DNA from: Rhizobium viscosum
Lineage (GTDB): Bacteria; Pseudomonadota; Alphaproteobacteria; Rhizobiales; Rhizobiaceae
Reading direction: 5' to 3'
DNA length: 64,000 nt
Assembly (NCBI RefSeq): GCF_014873945.1
Contig: NZ_JADBEC010000001.1
Location: 1,550,001-1,614,000, forward strand
This document shows positions 44,089 through 53,610 of this stretch, piece by piece. The position numbers and the translations under genes are program-made. The notes beneath the pieces are model-generated. The model saw nothing but the letters and a program-made list of their open reading frames with translations, ran no database searches and was not told where the DNA came from. Each line of letters begins with the position of its first letter. Positions within the stretch are counted from its first letter, which is position 1.

Positions 44089-44772
44089 ATGAGCAAGCTT
44101 ACCCTCATCAGTCATCATCTCTGCCCATACGTGCAACGCGCTGCAATCGCGCTCCTCGAAAAGGGCGTGCCATTCGAGCGGATCAATATCGATCTCGCCG
44201 ACAAGCCGGATTGGTTCCTGAAAATCTCGCCGCTCGGCAAGGTTCCGCTGCTCCGAATACAAGAGGACGACGGTTGCGAAGAGGTGTTATTCGAAAGCAG
44301 CGTCATCTGCGAATATTTGGAGGAAACGCAGGCGAGTGTGGCCCTGCATCCCGCCGACGCGCTGACCCGCGCCCGCCATCGCGGATGGATGGAGTTCGGC
44401 TCCTCCGCGCTTTCCGATCTCTGGGGCTATGAGACAGCCCAGGATACGACGCAGCTGGAGGCCAAGCACAAGGCGCTTGTCGCCAAATTCACGACGATCG
44501 AGGGCGCGCTGTCGGACGGCCCCTATTTCGCCGGGGCCAGATTCAGCCTCGTCGATGCGGTCTTTGGGCCGATCTTTCGGTACTTCGATCTGTTCGATAC
44601 GCTCGGCGACAGCCCCATCTTCGACGGGCTCGAGCGGGTCAAGCGCTGGCGCAAGGCGCTGTCCGAGCGGGCGAGCGTCCAGAACTGCGTCGGCGAAGAC
44701 TATACGCAGCGCCTGATGGAATTCCTCGAGAAGCATAATTCGGTGCTGCTCCGGCTGCCCGCCGTCGCTTGA
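44089..44772 (+). CDS. Glutathione S-transferase family protein
   Basis: 227 residues from ATG 44089 (AGGAG about 7 bases upstream). The N-terminal thioredoxin fold begins KLTLISHHLCPYVQRAAIAL with a CPY motif at the usual S-Cys position of beta/omega-like GSTs; GKVPLLRI and FESSVICEYLEE make the glutathione site, and helices fill residues ~90-225. The Cys suggests dehydroascorbate-reductase or glutathionyl-hydroquinone-reductase-like chemistry rather than simple conjugation. It is divergent from and probably regulated by the MarR gene. Confidence 0.9.
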   Translation: MSKLTLISHHLCPYVQRAAIALLEKGVPFERINIDLADKPDWFLKISPLGKVPLLRIQEDDGCEEVLFESSVICEYLEETQASVALHPADALTRARHRGWMEFGSSALSDLWGYETAQDTTQLEAKHKALVAKFTTIEGALSDGPYFAGARFSLVDAVFGPIFRYFDLFDTLGDSPIFDGLERVKRWRKALSERASVQNCVGEDYTQRLMEFLEKHNSVLLRLPAVA

Positions 44773-44900
44773 CGCGCACGCACAGGCGGCCGGACATGCA
44801 TCCGGACGCCTTCAAATCGGATGCGGCACGCTTCATTTTCGCCGTAAAGGCGTCTAAGTCTTTCACCTCCCGTCGCAGATATCAGAAGGCAGGTTGACCC

Positions 44901-46154
44901 ATGACGTTCATGCCCCAGAGCCACAGCTCCGTCGATCCCGGCAAACTCGAGAAACTTGCGGAAGTCGCCATCAAGGTGGGCCTGCAGCTCCAGCAAGGGC
45001 AGGATCTCGTTATTACCGCGCCGGTCGTGGCGCTGCCGCTGGTGCGGCTGATCACCAAACACGCCTATCTCTCGGGCGCAGGTCTGGTTTCGACCTTCTA
45101 TTCCGACGAAGAGACGACGCTTGCCCGCTACCAGTACGGCAGCGACGAAAGCTTCGACCGGGCTTCCGGCTGGCTTTATGATGGCATGGCGAGAGCCTAC
45201 GAAAAGGGTGCCGCCCGCCTCGCCATTGCCGGCGACAACCCGATGTTGCTGGCGGAGCAGGACCCCAGCAAGGTCGGCCGTGCCAATCGCGCCAATTCCA
45301 CCGCCTATAAGCCAGCGCTGGAGAAGATTTCCAACTTCGACATCAACTGGAACATCGTCTCCTACCCCAACCCTTCCTGGGCGAAGGTCGTCTTCCCCGA
45401 CGATCCGGAAGCGATCGCCGTTGCCAAACTCGCCAAGGCGATCTTTGCGGCGTCGCGTGTCGATGTGCCCGATCCGGTCGCCGCCTGGACAGAGCACAAT
45501 GCCAATCTGCGCAAGCGCTCTTCCTGGCTGAACGGCGAGCGCTTTGCCTCATTGCATTTCACCGGGCCGGGCACGGACCTGACCGTCGGCCTCGCGGACG
45601 GCCATGAATGGCACGGCGGTGCCTCGACGGCGAAAAACGGCATTACCTGCAATCCGAATATCCCGACCGAGGAAGTCTTCACCACGCCGCATGCGCTACG
45701 CGTGGAAGGCCATGTATCCAGCACCAAGCCACTCTCACATCAGGGCACGCTGATCGACAATATCCGGGTTCGCTTCGAAGGCGGCCGCATCGTCGAGGCC
45801 AAGGCCTCGCGCGGCGAGGAAGTGTTGAACAAAGTGCTCGATACGGATGAAGGCGCACGCCGGCTTGGTGAAGTTGCGCTGGTGCCGCATTCCTCGCCGA
45901 TTTCAGCGAGCGGCATCCTCTTCTACAACACGCTGTTCGACGAGAATGCCTCCTGCCATATCGCACTCGGCCAGTGCTATTCGAAATGCTTCCTCGACGG
46001 CGCTTCGCTGAGCCAGGAACAGATCAAGGCGCAGGGCGGCAATTCCAGCCTGATCCATATCGACTGGATGATCGGCTCCGACAAGGTCGATATCGACGGC
46101 ATCAAGCCTGACGGATCGCGGGTGCCGGTGATGCGCCAGGGGGAATGGGCGTAA
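44901..46154 (+). CDS. Aminopeptidase, M29 family (AmpS/AmpT-like)
   Basis: 417 residues. M29 aminopeptidases are cytoplasmic, dinuclear-metal enzymes that remove N-terminal residues. The typical landmarks are KLEKLAEVAIKVGLQLQQGQ at the N-terminus, GTDLTVGLADGHEWHGG, NIPTEEVFTTPHALRVEG around residue 250 (with the Glu/His ligands), and the metal-ligand helix VPHSSPISASG. GEVALVPHS then NTLFDENASCHIALGQ and HIDWMIGS complete the pattern. It overlaps the convergent EamA gene by 53 bp. Confidence 0.92.
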   Translation: MTFMPQSHSSVDPGKLEKLAEVAIKVGLQLQQGQDLVITAPVVALPLVRLITKHAYLSGAGLVSTFYSDEETTLARYQYGSDESFDRASGWLYDGMARAYEKGAARLAIAGDNPMLLAEQDPSKVGRANRANSTAYKPALEKISNFDINWNIVSYPNPSWAKVVFPDDPEAIAVAKLAKAIFAASRVDVPDPVAAWTEHNANLRKRSSWLNGERFASLHFTGPGTDLTVGLADGHEWHGGASTAKNGITCNPNIPTEEVFTTPHALRVEGHVSSTKPLSHQGTLIDNIRVRFEGGRIVEAKASRGEEVLNKVLDTDEGARRLGEVALVPHSSPISASGILFYNTLFDENASCHIALGQCYSKCFLDGASLSQEQIKAQGGNSSLIHIDWMIGSDKVDIDGIKPDGSRVPVMRQGEWA

Positions 46155-47025
46155 CAGCTCCTGCCTTCGGCATCAGGCTGCGCTGGCTGAGCCAGACGCT
46201 GACCAGCACCATGGCAAAGCCTGAAAGCTGGGTTGGCGTCAGGCTCTGGCCGAGCGCCAGCCAGCCGAGCAGGGTCGCGACAACGGGGCTCAGGAAGCCG
46301 AGCGACGCAGCGGCCGAGGGCTCTATGCGCGAGAGGCCCCGGAACCACAGCAGATAGGTGAAGGCAGCACCGACGAGGCCAAGCCAGGCGATGCCGAGGA
46401 TATTGGCTGTCGTCGGCACAGGAAGCGCCGGCTCCAGGAAAAAGGCCACCGGCACGAGCAGAATCCCGCCTGCGGTCAATTGCCAGGAGGTAAAGGTGAG
46501 GCTGGAGACGGGCGGCTGCCAGTGGCGGGTCAGCACGGTGCCGAAGGCCATCGAGACGGCGCCGGCGAGACCTGCAAGGACACCAACGGGATCGAGTGCC
46601 GCTTTCGGCGTCAGCACCAGAAGTGCGACACCTACGATGCCAATCAAGCCGGCCATAACGGCAATGACGCGGATCGGCTTGCCGAGGAAAAGGCGCGAGA
46701 GCGCAATGACGATCAACGGCTGCACGGCGCCGACCGTCGCGGCAACGCCGCCGGGCAAGCGATAGGCCGAAACGAAGAGCATCGCCCAGAAGAACGAGAA
46801 GTTCAGAGCGCCCAGAATGAAGACGCGGCTCCACCAGATGCCCGTCGGCAGCTTCCGGACAATCAGCAGCAGAAGCAGGCCTGCCGGCAGCGCCCGCAGC
46901 ATTGCAATCGTCAGCGGGTAGCCATGCGGCAGGAAAGATGTGGTGACGAAATAAGTGCTGCCCCAGATGGCGGGTGCGATCGCGGTCATCAACACATCGG
47001 TGACGTATCGGATATTTGTCTTCAT
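46102..47025 (-). CDS. EamA/DMT family transporter
   Basis: 307 residues with ten hydrophobic segments in two EamA repeats. The first repeat is MTAIAPAIWGSTYFVTTSFL, and the RALPAGLLLLL and GAVQPLIVIALSRLFLGKPI sites follow. The second repeat contains GAAFTYLLWFRGLSRIEPSAAASLGFLSPVVA. It is an inner-membrane exporter of unknown substrate. A MarR gene is divergent from it with a perfect palindrome in the gap. Its last codons overlap the end of the aminopeptidase gene. Confidence 0.9.
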   Translation of the reverse strand: MKTNIRYVTDVLMTAIAPAIWGSTYFVTTSFLPHGYPLTIAMLRALPAGLLLLLIVRKLPTGIWWSRVFILGALNFSFFWAMLFVSAYRLPGGVAATVGAVQPLIVIALSRLFLGKPIRVIAVMAGLIGIVGVALLVLTPKAALDPVGVLAGLAGAVSMAFGTVLTRHWQPPVSSLTFTSWQLTAGGILLVPVAFFLEPALPVPTTANILGIAWLGLVGAAFTYLLWFRGLSRIEPSAAASLGFLSPVVATLLGWLALGQSLTPTQLSGFAMVLVSVWLSQRSLMPKAGAVTPIPPGASPAPAIRQA

Positions 47026-47069
47026 TTCAAGAATCTCTACTTCAAGATAAATTCAAAATAGCGTGTTTT

Positions 47070-47085
47070 ATCTTGACGTCAAGAT
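47070..47085. promoter_or_regulatory. Perfect 16-bp palindrome ATCTTGACGTCAAGAT, MarR-type operator
   Basis: The palindrome sits in the 81-bp gap between the divergent EamA and MarR genes, about 20 bases before the MarR ATG. A related TTCAAGATA half-site occurs at 47040-47048, and another TTCAAGA at 47028. This suits MarR dimer binding that represses both genes. Confidence 0.7.
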
Positions 47086-47106
47086 ACCTGCTGGTATCGA
47101 TGCAGC

Positions 47107-47604
47107 ATGGACAAGGAGAAATCAGATCATGTCGACAGGATCCTGGCGCAGTGGCGGCGCGAGCGGCCGGAGCTGGATGTCGAACCCATGGGGATCTTCG
47201 GCCGGCTGAAGCGGCTGACGACGCATATCGGCCGCGAAGTGGACGCGGTTCTGCTCAAGCACGGCCTTTCTTCCTCCTCTTTCGATGTGCTGGCCACGCT
47301 TCGCCGTTCCGGCGCACCCTACCGGCTGTCGCCCGGAGAGCTGCTCGGCATGACGATGGTGAGTTCCGGCACGATGACGAACCGGATCGACCAACTGGAA
47401 AAGGCCGGCTTCGTGGAACGTCTGTTCAATCCCGAAGACCGGCGCAGCGTGCTGATTGCGCTGACCGAGAGGGGTTTGGCGACGGTGGAAGAAGCGGTCG
47501 GCGCGCATGTCGCCAACCAGCAGCGGCTGACGCGCAACCTGACGGCCGAGGACAAGACAGAGCTTGACCGATTGCTCAAGAAATTCCTATCGGATTTCGA
47601 ATAG
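47107..47604 (+). CDS. MarR family transcriptional regulator
   Basis: 165 residues. The winged helix-turn-helix is clear: FDVLATLRRSG, then SPGELLGMTMVSSGTMTNRIDQLEKAGFVERL and the wing NPEDRRSVLIALTERGLATVEEA (broken over residues ~55-135). A GTMTNRIDQLE recognition helix is typical of MarR. It is divergent from an EamA exporter with an inverted-repeat site in the gap. The convergent flavoprotein gene ends on the base after its stop. Confidence 0.92.
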   Translation: MDKEKSDHVDRILAQWRRERPELDVEPMGIFGRLKRLTTHIGREVDAVLLKHGLSSSSFDVLATLRRSGAPYRLSPGELLGMTMVSSGTMTNRIDQLEKAGFVERLFNPEDRRSVLIALTERGLATVEEAVGAHVANQQRLTRNLTAEDKTELDRLLKKFLSDFE

Positions 47605-48195
47605 TCAGATGGCGGCGAGTGCCTTGCGGACGCGCTCCAGATGGGCCTTGCGCTTGGCATCTGTTGCGCGGTCCATGTCGTGCAGGCTCAGGATCCGGAA
47701 CTTCACTCGCTTGGCGCAGAAATTGGCGATGCCGCGCTTCAGCAGGCGTCGGACGGGATTGCCCATATAGAAGTGCACCAGCCACCAGGGCGAGCCAGTC
47801 GTCGTCAGCGCGTAGAGCAGCTTGATATTGGTGAGCTGCGGCACGATACGGCCGCCGGCAGCATCATGGGTGAAGGCGACGCCCGGCGCAAAGACGCGAT
47901 CGATGAAGCCCTTCAATATGGCCGGGAAGTTGAACCACCACTGCGGAAAAACCAGAACGAGGCCGTCAGCCGCCTTCAACCGCGCAACGATACCGGAAAT
48001 GGCCGACGTATCGTAAGGCACATCGAAATAACCGCCCCGCTCGGCCCTGGACAGCCGCGGGTCGAAATCCTCGGCATAGAGATCCAGGAGATCAACAGTA
48101 TGGCCAGAGGTTTCGAGTGCCTCGCGAGCGGTCCGCGTCACAGAAGCGGCGAAGCTTTCGGGTAGCGGATGGGCGAGCACAAGCAGAATGTGCAT
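47605..48195 (-). CDS. NAD(P)H-dependent oxidoreductase, flavodoxin-like (quinone reductase family)
   Basis: 196 residues of the NQO/KefF-like flavodoxin fold. The N-terminal MHILLVLAHPLPESFAAS and the FMN/FAD-binding VFPQWWFNFPAILKGFIDRVFAPG (about residues 85-108) are diagnostic. KLLYALTTTGSPWWLVH follows. It probably performs two-electron quinone reduction and protects against redox cycling. xseA is 2 bases upstream in the same direction. Confidence 0.9.
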   Translation of the reverse strand: MHILLVLAHPLPESFAASVTRTAREALETSGHTVDLLDLYAEDFDPRLSRAERGGYFDVPYDTSAISGIVARLKAADGLVLVFPQWWFNFPAILKGFIDRVFAPGVAFTHDAAGGRIVPQLTNIKLLYALTTTGSPWWLVHFYMGNPVRRLLKRGIANFCAKRVKFRILSLHDMDRATDAKRKAHLERVRKALAAI

Positions 48196-48197
48196 TG

Positions 48198-49778
48198 CTA
48201 GAACAGGCTTCCCTGCTTCGGTGGCTCGCCGGCCTTGACCGAACGCCTCCTCGCCCCTGATGGCGCAGCGCCGCCTTCCGTCGTCATGGCGCCGACGCGG
48301 CCGTCGGCAAACTCAATGGCGATGCCCATGCCGGCGGAGAGTGCCGATGCCTGCGAGACCGGCCTGTTGTCTTCATCGCGAATGACGGCATAACCGCGCT
48401 TCAGCACGTTCTTGTAAGATAGAGACTGAAGAACGCGGTCCTGCGCAGTAAGCTCGGCGCGGGCACGCGTCAGCTGGTGGCGGATTGCGGTATCGGCATG
48501 GCGCGAAAGATTGCCGAGGCGCTCACGGCCGCGATCGGTCTGGGTCTTCAACCGCGCCGGCAGCGAGGCAAGGATCGCCTCGGCACGTTCGATGCGGGAC
48601 TTCGAGCGATCGAGCAGGCGCTCGACCGTGCGTTCAGCCCGGGCCATACGTTCGTTCAGAAGCTGCCGACGCTCGGTGATGCGGTTGGAGAGCACGTCCG
48701 GCCGCAGATGCGAGGCGACACGTTCGAAACCGCGGCGCTTGTTGATGGTGTTGAGCTCCAGCCCGCGGCCGAGGCCGGCAGCGGCCTCATCGAAGCGGCG
48801 TCGGGGCAGCGCCAGCAGCTGATCGAGCGACGGCAGGGCGCGCATCAAGGCGCGGACGGACTGGCGGCGCTGATCCATCTGGCGGCTCATGCAGCCCTGC
48901 AGACGGGCTGTGAGACCTGCGACCTGGGCCTCGAGCTCGGCCTTGACGGGCACGGCCATTTCGGCGGCACCGGTTGGCGTTGGCGCGCGGATATCGGCGG
49001 CGTAGTCGATCAACGTCCAGTCGGTCTCATGGCCGACGGCGGAGATCAACGGAACCCGGCTATCGGCTGCGGCCCGCACGACGATTTCGTCGTTGAAGCT
49101 CCAGAGGTCTTCGAGGCTGCCGCCGCCGCGGGCGACGATCAGCACGTCAGGGCGCGGAATCTCGCCGCCAGGCTCCAGGGCGTTGAAACCGTTGATGGCG
49201 TTCGCCACCTCCTCGCCGGAGCCCTCCCCCTGCACCTTGACCGGCCAAACGATGACATGGACGGGAAAACGATCGGAGATGCGATGCAGGATATCGCGGA
49301 TGACGGCGCCCGTCGGCGATGTCACGACACCGATTACCCTGGGCATGAAAGGCAGGCGCTTCTTGCGCGACGGATCGAAAAGGCCCTCGGCGCCGAGCCT
49401 ACGCTTACGCTCCTCGATCAGCGCCATCAATGCGCCGGCGCCGGCGGGCTCCAGCGTCTCGATGACGATCTGGTACTTGGAAGAGCCGGGGAAAGTCGTG
49501 ACCTTGCCGGTTGCGATCACTTCCATCCCTTCTTCCGGGCGGAACTTCAGGCGGGAAAAGGTTCCCTTCCAGATGACCGCATCGATCCGCGCGCGATCGT
49601 CCTTCAGCGAGAAGTAAGCATGGCCCGAGGAATGCGGACCACGATAACCAGAAATCTCGCCGCGCACACGCACCTGATCGAAGGCCGTCTCGACGGTCCG
49701 CTTGATGGAACCGGAGAGTTCAGAGACCGAATATTCCGCAAGATTGGTAGGCGAATCGCCGTCAAAGACATTGCTCAT
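48198..49778 (-). CDS. xseA: Exodeoxyribonuclease VII large subunit
   Basis: 526 residues. XseA forms the ExoVII single-strand nuclease with XseB and degrades ssDNA in repair. The N-terminal OB domain ([30 protein letters not shown], residues ~34-65; split in two) leads to the catalytic domain with [36 protein letters not shown] and [24 protein letters not shown] (split), then a long coiled coil and a C-terminal tail. xseB is not adjacent. The NQO-like gene follows it. Confidence 0.96.
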   Translation of the reverse strand: MSNVFDGDSPTNLAEYSVSELSGSIKRTVETAFDQVRVRGEISGYRGPHSSGHAYFSLKDDRARIDAVIWKGTFSRLKFRPEEGMEVIATGKVTTFPGSSKYQIVIETLEPAGAGALMALIEERKRRLGAEGLFDPSRKKRLPFMPRVIGVVTSPTGAVIRDILHRISDRFPVHVIVWPVKVQGEGSGEEVANAINGFNALEPGGEIPRPDVLIVARGGGSLEDLWSFNDEIVVRAAADSRVPLISAVGHETDWTLIDYAADIRAPTPTGAAEMAVPVKAELEAQVAGLTARLQGCMSRQMDQRRQSVRALMRALPSLDQLLALPRRRFDEAAAGLGRGLELNTINKRRGFERVASHLRPDVLSNRITERRQLLNERMARAERTVERLLDRSKSRIERAEAILASLPARLKTQTDRGRERLGNLSRHADTAIRHQLTRARAELTAQDRVLQSLSYKNVLKRGYAVIRDEDNRPVSQASALSAGMGIAIEFADGRVGAMTTEGGAAPSGARRRSVKAGEPPKQGSLF

Positions 49779-50356
49779 CTCCCCTTTCTATTTTGATCGC
49801 TCCTAAACGGAAAGGTCGGTGCAGGAGAAGGGCGGACTTTTATTCAAAAATCGGTGGGAGACCCAAGAAATAGGGATATCGCTGCTCAAAAAAAAATCTT
49901 AGTATCATTCACGTTCGTAGGGAGTGGCGAACACCGACCCGAAAAATGAGCATGCTGGTGACAGTGAGAATTCCCCGTCGATGAACGACGCGGGAGCGGT
50001 CGCTTCTCTCATCGTCGCTATTGCTCAACCTAATAGGTATCGGCTCGCCCTCTTTCTGAACAACTGGTCGATCAGGCGCGATCGAATTGGCAGCGTGAGG
50101 CTGCTTCGTGCGAGCGCGGCTTTTGTAGCCCGGGAGTTCCGTTTACGTAAGTGAAAAAGTAACGGAACTTTTCAGCCTGTAACAGAGTTGAACTGTATCG
50201 AAACACATGCCCGGCGCAAGCCGGAGGAAATGCCGTCAGGTGAACGCATCCGTAACCATGGCTGCAAGTGCAGCTTTCATTAAGGGTGGCCAATAAACTT
50301 TTGTTAGCGGAGGACCCCTAGGTTCCTCGCAAACGACCTGAAAAAGAGGTGACAAC
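49779..50356. other. Large gap between xseA and the small membrane protein gene
   Basis: This 578-bp gap is less GC-rich. It contains an A9 run at about 49888-49896, a doubtful GTG-started frame of 76 codons (49924-50154), a GGAAC (50164) with TT 19 bases later, and a dyad GAGGA...TCCTC at 50310-50328 just before the 50357 gene. No gene is supported. Confidence 0.45.
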
Positions 50357-50599
50357 ATGATCATCCTGACAGCAACTACCCTGGGCCTCACCGTTGGCCT
50401 GATGCGCTCGGCCGGCGTTATCGCAATCGTCGCCATGCTGATTGCCGTAACCTTTGCCATCGCCGCTATTGTTTCAGGCGGTGCGGTTTCATTCTTGGCG
50501 CTTTTCTACACGATCATCGGTTACAATGCGGGCCTGCTGCTTTATCTGGGCGGCCTCTTTACCACCGATCGCCTGCGGGCTGTGCTGGTCCACTCCTGA
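50357..50599 (+). CDS. Small membrane protein, about 80 residues
   Basis: 80 residues, preceded by AGAGGTG at good distance. It has two to three hydrophobic segments: MIILTATTLGLTVGLM, then VIAIVAMLIAVTFAIAAIV, then VSFLALFYTIIGYNAGLLLYLGGLF (about residues 42-67). No family was recognised. It stands next to the convergent GT-C-like gene, and whether it belongs to the glycosyl set is unknown. Confidence 0.7.
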   Translation: MIILTATTLGLTVGLMRSAGVIAIVAMLIAVTFAIAAIVSGGAVSFLALFYTIIGYNAGLLLYLGGLFTTDRLRAVLVHS

Positions 50600-50610
50600 A
50601 AGACAGGGCG

Positions 50611-52461
50611 TCAATCCGGCGTCAGGTAACGAAAGAACTGCACCCCGCTGTCAGCGGCCTTCGGCAGCGGGTCGAGATAGGCTGGAATATTGCCTTTGCC
50701 AAGCTGGGCATAAAGCCCGTCGGGCTTCAATCTGGCGATCTCACTGGTCTGCAGATCATCCGGGCAGAAGGCAAGCACAGTGACGCCCGCCCCTCTCAGA
50801 AATGCTTCTGCCTCCTGCGGCTCGGCCAGACCGATATGCATCTCGGTCAGCATGCCGCCCTGGTTGCGATGATAGGGCGCCGACAAAACACGATTGGCGG
50901 TGTAGCGCAGGATCGGCACACCCATTTCCGACGGTGCCGAGACGAGACCGGCAGGCAGGTCGCCAAGCGGCGCGAGCGCCTGTCTGGAGGAACATGAAGG
51001 GCTCTCAGCTGCCTCCTCCGTATTCTTTGTCTTGTTGACCTGCATTTCGACAAGCGCGCCGCCGACGGCCCATACCGCCGGCACGCTTGCCAGAACCGTC
51101 ACGATATAGATGAGGGCAGCTGCGGCATTTTCGCTATCGCCGTTCGACATGCGGCGCATGTCGATGATCAGCAAGGCAAGCGGCAGGATGGACAGCAGAT
51201 TTGAAAAGACGGCGCCCCGGACCTGGACCAGCGCAACGGCCCAGCTGACGCTCAAGAGCGCCAGAAGGACGAGATGAACCTGCACGCGATCGCCCTGCAC
51301 GGAGCGGAAAATGCAGACCGCGATCGCGAACAGGCCGGGCGCATAGAATGCGCCAAGGGAAAAGGGATCTGTTCGGCTGAGCGCGAGAATGGATTGCGCT
51401 TCCGAGACATTGCGCAGCCAGAGCTCGACCAGCATGGGATCGAGATCGGCAAGCGGATTGCGCAGGCATTCCGGCGCAATGATCATGGCCGAACCGAAGA
51501 CGGCGGCGCCGACGGCAGCGAGCACAGCAAAACGCTGGCTACGACCGAGACGGCTGCCAAAGACCGCGGAGGCGAGCAGCAGGCCGCCGCCAATGGTCGC
51601 CAGGCTGTAGAAGCCGAGCGAAAGATTGTCGCAAGTCACTGCCGAATAGTGCTGTGGCGGTACCGTCGCAAAGAAGAGGATGCTGATCGCAACAGCCAGA
51701 CTGAGGCCGAAAGCTTTGGTCGCGGCAGCAAACGGCTCGCCTTCCCAGACCCAGAGCAGCGCCACGACAAGGCAATAGATGGCGACGAAGGGCGTGGTTT
51801 CCGCGCCGATCGCGATCGCCAATGCGGCTGACGTGCCGGCAACGACGTAGTTCCAGGCGCGCTGTTTTTCATCGAAGAGCATCGCCGCCATGGTTGCGAT
51901 GAGCGCAAGCTGGGCATTGTGATGGTCGATGGCACCGGGCGCAAAGCGATTGCCGGTATAGATCGCCATGCCGGCAAAGCAGAAAGACAGGTGCATGCCG
52001 GTAAGGCCGCCGATACGACGGCCGGCAAGGCCCATGGCAAGCATGGCAGGAAAAACAAGCGACAGCGGCCAGACCACGAGTGCGGCAGCTTCCGCGGCAT
52101 CATGACCGAGGAAGAGGCCGAAGAAGCGGATCAGCGCAGCGATCGGCAGGTCGATCAGCCGCGACCAGTGCATGAGCGTGCCTTCGCCGAGGCCGAGCCG
52201 ATACTGCATCAGATCGAACCAACCCTGCCCATTCAGAAAATCCCTGACCTCCACGAGGCGCATGCCGTCGTCATTGTCGGGGCCGACATAATCAATCGGA
52301 CCCCCGGCGTATTTCATGACGGTGATAATGCCGATCAGAACAAGGGTGTAGATGAGGGCGGATGGCAGGAGACGCGTCAGCATCCGCCGGATACTGCCGA
52401 TGATTCCAGTCCTGGCTGATGTGGATTGCGCCTTGGCGATCGGCTGCACTGCGTTCATCAT
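50611..52461 (-). CDS. GT-C-like integral membrane protein (predicted glycosyltransferase)
   Basis: 616 residues with about ten or more hydrophobic segments. An early loop carries GPDNDDGMRLVEVRDFL near residue 60, an acidic DD-x-x-R pattern of the sort seen in the first external loop of GT-C enzymes such as Stt3 and PglB; HWSRLIDLP follows. A soluble C-terminal region lies after about residue 470. GT-C enzymes use polyprenyl-phosphate or -pyrophosphate sugars at the outer face of the inner membrane. Divergently placed GT2 and GtrA genes strengthen this view. The acceptor is unknown. Confidence 0.65.
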   Translation of the reverse strand: MMNAVQPIAKAQSTSARTGIIGSIRRMLTRLLPSALIYTLVLIGIITVMKYAGGPIDYVGPDNDDGMRLVEVRDFLNGQGWFDLMQYRLGLGEGTLMHWSRLIDLPIAALIRFFGLFLGHDAAEAAALVVWPLSLVFPAMLAMGLAGRRIGGLTGMHLSFCFAGMAIYTGNRFAPGAIDHHNAQLALIATMAAMLFDEKQRAWNYVVAGTSAALAIAIGAETTPFVAIYCLVVALLWVWEGEPFAAATKAFGLSLAVAISILFFATVPPQHYSAVTCDNLSLGFYSLATIGGGLLLASAVFGSRLGRSQRFAVLAAVGAAVFGSAMIIAPECLRNPLADLDPMLVELWLRNVSEAQSILALSRTDPFSLGAFYAPGLFAIAVCIFRSVQGDRVQVHLVLLALLSVSWAVALVQVRGAVFSNLLSILPLALLIIDMRRMSNGDSENAAAALIYIVTVLASVPAVWAVGGALVEMQVNKTKNTEEAAESPSCSSRQALAPLGDLPAGLVSAPSEMGVPILRYTANRVLSAPYHRNQGGMLTEMHIGLAEPQEAEAFLRGAGVTVLAFCPDDLQTSEIARLKPDGLYAQLGKGNIPAYLDPLPKAADSGVQFFRYLTPD

Positions 52462-52614
52462 GATAGCCAGGTCGTTGCGTGATGGGCAAACCTTAGCCTT
52501 GGCTTGTCAAGAAAGCGTAAACCACAGGACGCGACAGCTTTCGCTGCCTATAGCGGCTTGTTAACGCAGCATGGCGTAAATTCACCGCGGTTTCTTTGTA
52601 ACGAGTGTAACTCC

Positions 52615-53610
52615 ATGGCGCGATCGCTCAGCGAAAATCCTGACATTGCCGTTCTGCTTCCCTGCTACAACGAAGCGGCGACGATCGGGGCTGTCGTCAG
52701 GGGGTTCCGGGCGGCACTGCCCGATGCGCATATCCACGTCTACGACAACAATTCCACTGACGGCACGGCGCTGCATGCCATGCTCGCCGGCGCGCATGTC
52801 GTACGCGAGCGGCGCCAGGGCAAGGGACATGTGGTGCGGCGCATGTTCGCCGATATCGATGCCGACATCTACATCATCGCCGACGGTGACGGGACCTATG
52901 CGCCTGAGGATGCCGAAGAGCTGGTGCGGACGCTGTTGACGGAGCGGGCCGATATGGTGGTCGGCACGCGGCGCGGCGTGCATGACGATGCCGGCCGGCA
53001 TGGACATGCCCTCGGCAACCGGCTGTTCAACATCCTCTATCGCGCGATCTTCGGGCCTGACTTCACCGATATCTTCTCCGGCTACCGGGCTTTCTCACGC
53101 CGTTTCGTGAAGAGTTTCCCCGCGGTTTCCGGCGGTTTCGAGATCGAGACGGAGATGTCGGTGCATGCGTCGCGGCTAAAACTGCCTGTCAGTGAACTGG
53201 AACTGCATTACGGGAGGCGGCCAGAAGGCTCGCATTCGAAGCTCTCGACCTTCCGCGACGGCGGAAAGATCCTCTGGATGTTTGCCATGTTGATGAAGGA
53301 GACGCGGCCCTTCGCTTTCTTCGGCACGATCAGCGCATTCTTCGTGCTGGCAAGTCTCGGCTTCATGGGTCCGGTGCTGGCCGAATATTTTGCAACCGGT
53401 CTCGTCAGCCGCATGCCGACCTGGGTGCTTTCGACAGCACTGGCGATGATCTCCATCATGCTGTTTACTGCCGGTGTGATCCTCGATTCCGTTGCACGGG
53501 CGCGGGCCGAGCAGTTGCGCATTCATTATATGAGCCTTGCAGCACCGGTTTCGGTAAAGGATAAAACCTCAACCATAACGCTTGATGGCAAGAAGGCGGA
53601 TGCCGCATGA
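52615..53610 (+). CDS. Family 2 glycosyltransferase with C-terminal membrane helices (GtrB-like)
   Basis: 331 residues from ATG 52615. The GT2 fold opens with IAVLLPCYNEAATIGAVV; the metal/donor DxD is IADGDGTYAPEDAEELV near residue 95, and ISGYRAFSRRF and GFEIETEMSVHAS follow. Two hydrophobic helices lie at about residues 238-295. This fits polyprenyl-phosphate sugar synthases (GtrB/ArnC/DPM1-like), which charge a lipid carrier at the cytoplasmic face. It overlaps the GtrA gene (ATGA). Confidence 0.88.
   Translation: MARSLSENPDIAVLLPCYNEAATIGAVVRGFRAALPDAHIHVYDNNSTDGTALHAMLAGAHVVRERRQGKGHVVRRMFADIDADIYIIADGDGTYAPEDAEELVRTLLTERADMVVGTRRGVHDDAGRHGHALGNRLFNILYRAIFGPDFTDIFSGYRAFSRRFVKSFPAVSGGFEIETEMSVHASRLKLPVSELELHYGRRPEGSHSKLSTFRDGGKILWMFAMLMKETRPFAFFGTISAFFVLASLGFMGPVLAEYFATGLVSRMPTWVLSTALAMISIMLFTAGVILDSVARARAEQLRIHYMSLAAPVSVKDKTSTITLDGKKADAA

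Noticed and set aside
49924..50154. A GTG-started 76-codon frame downstream of the A-run
   Set aside because: It has no recognisable family, a mixed composition and no good ribosome site.
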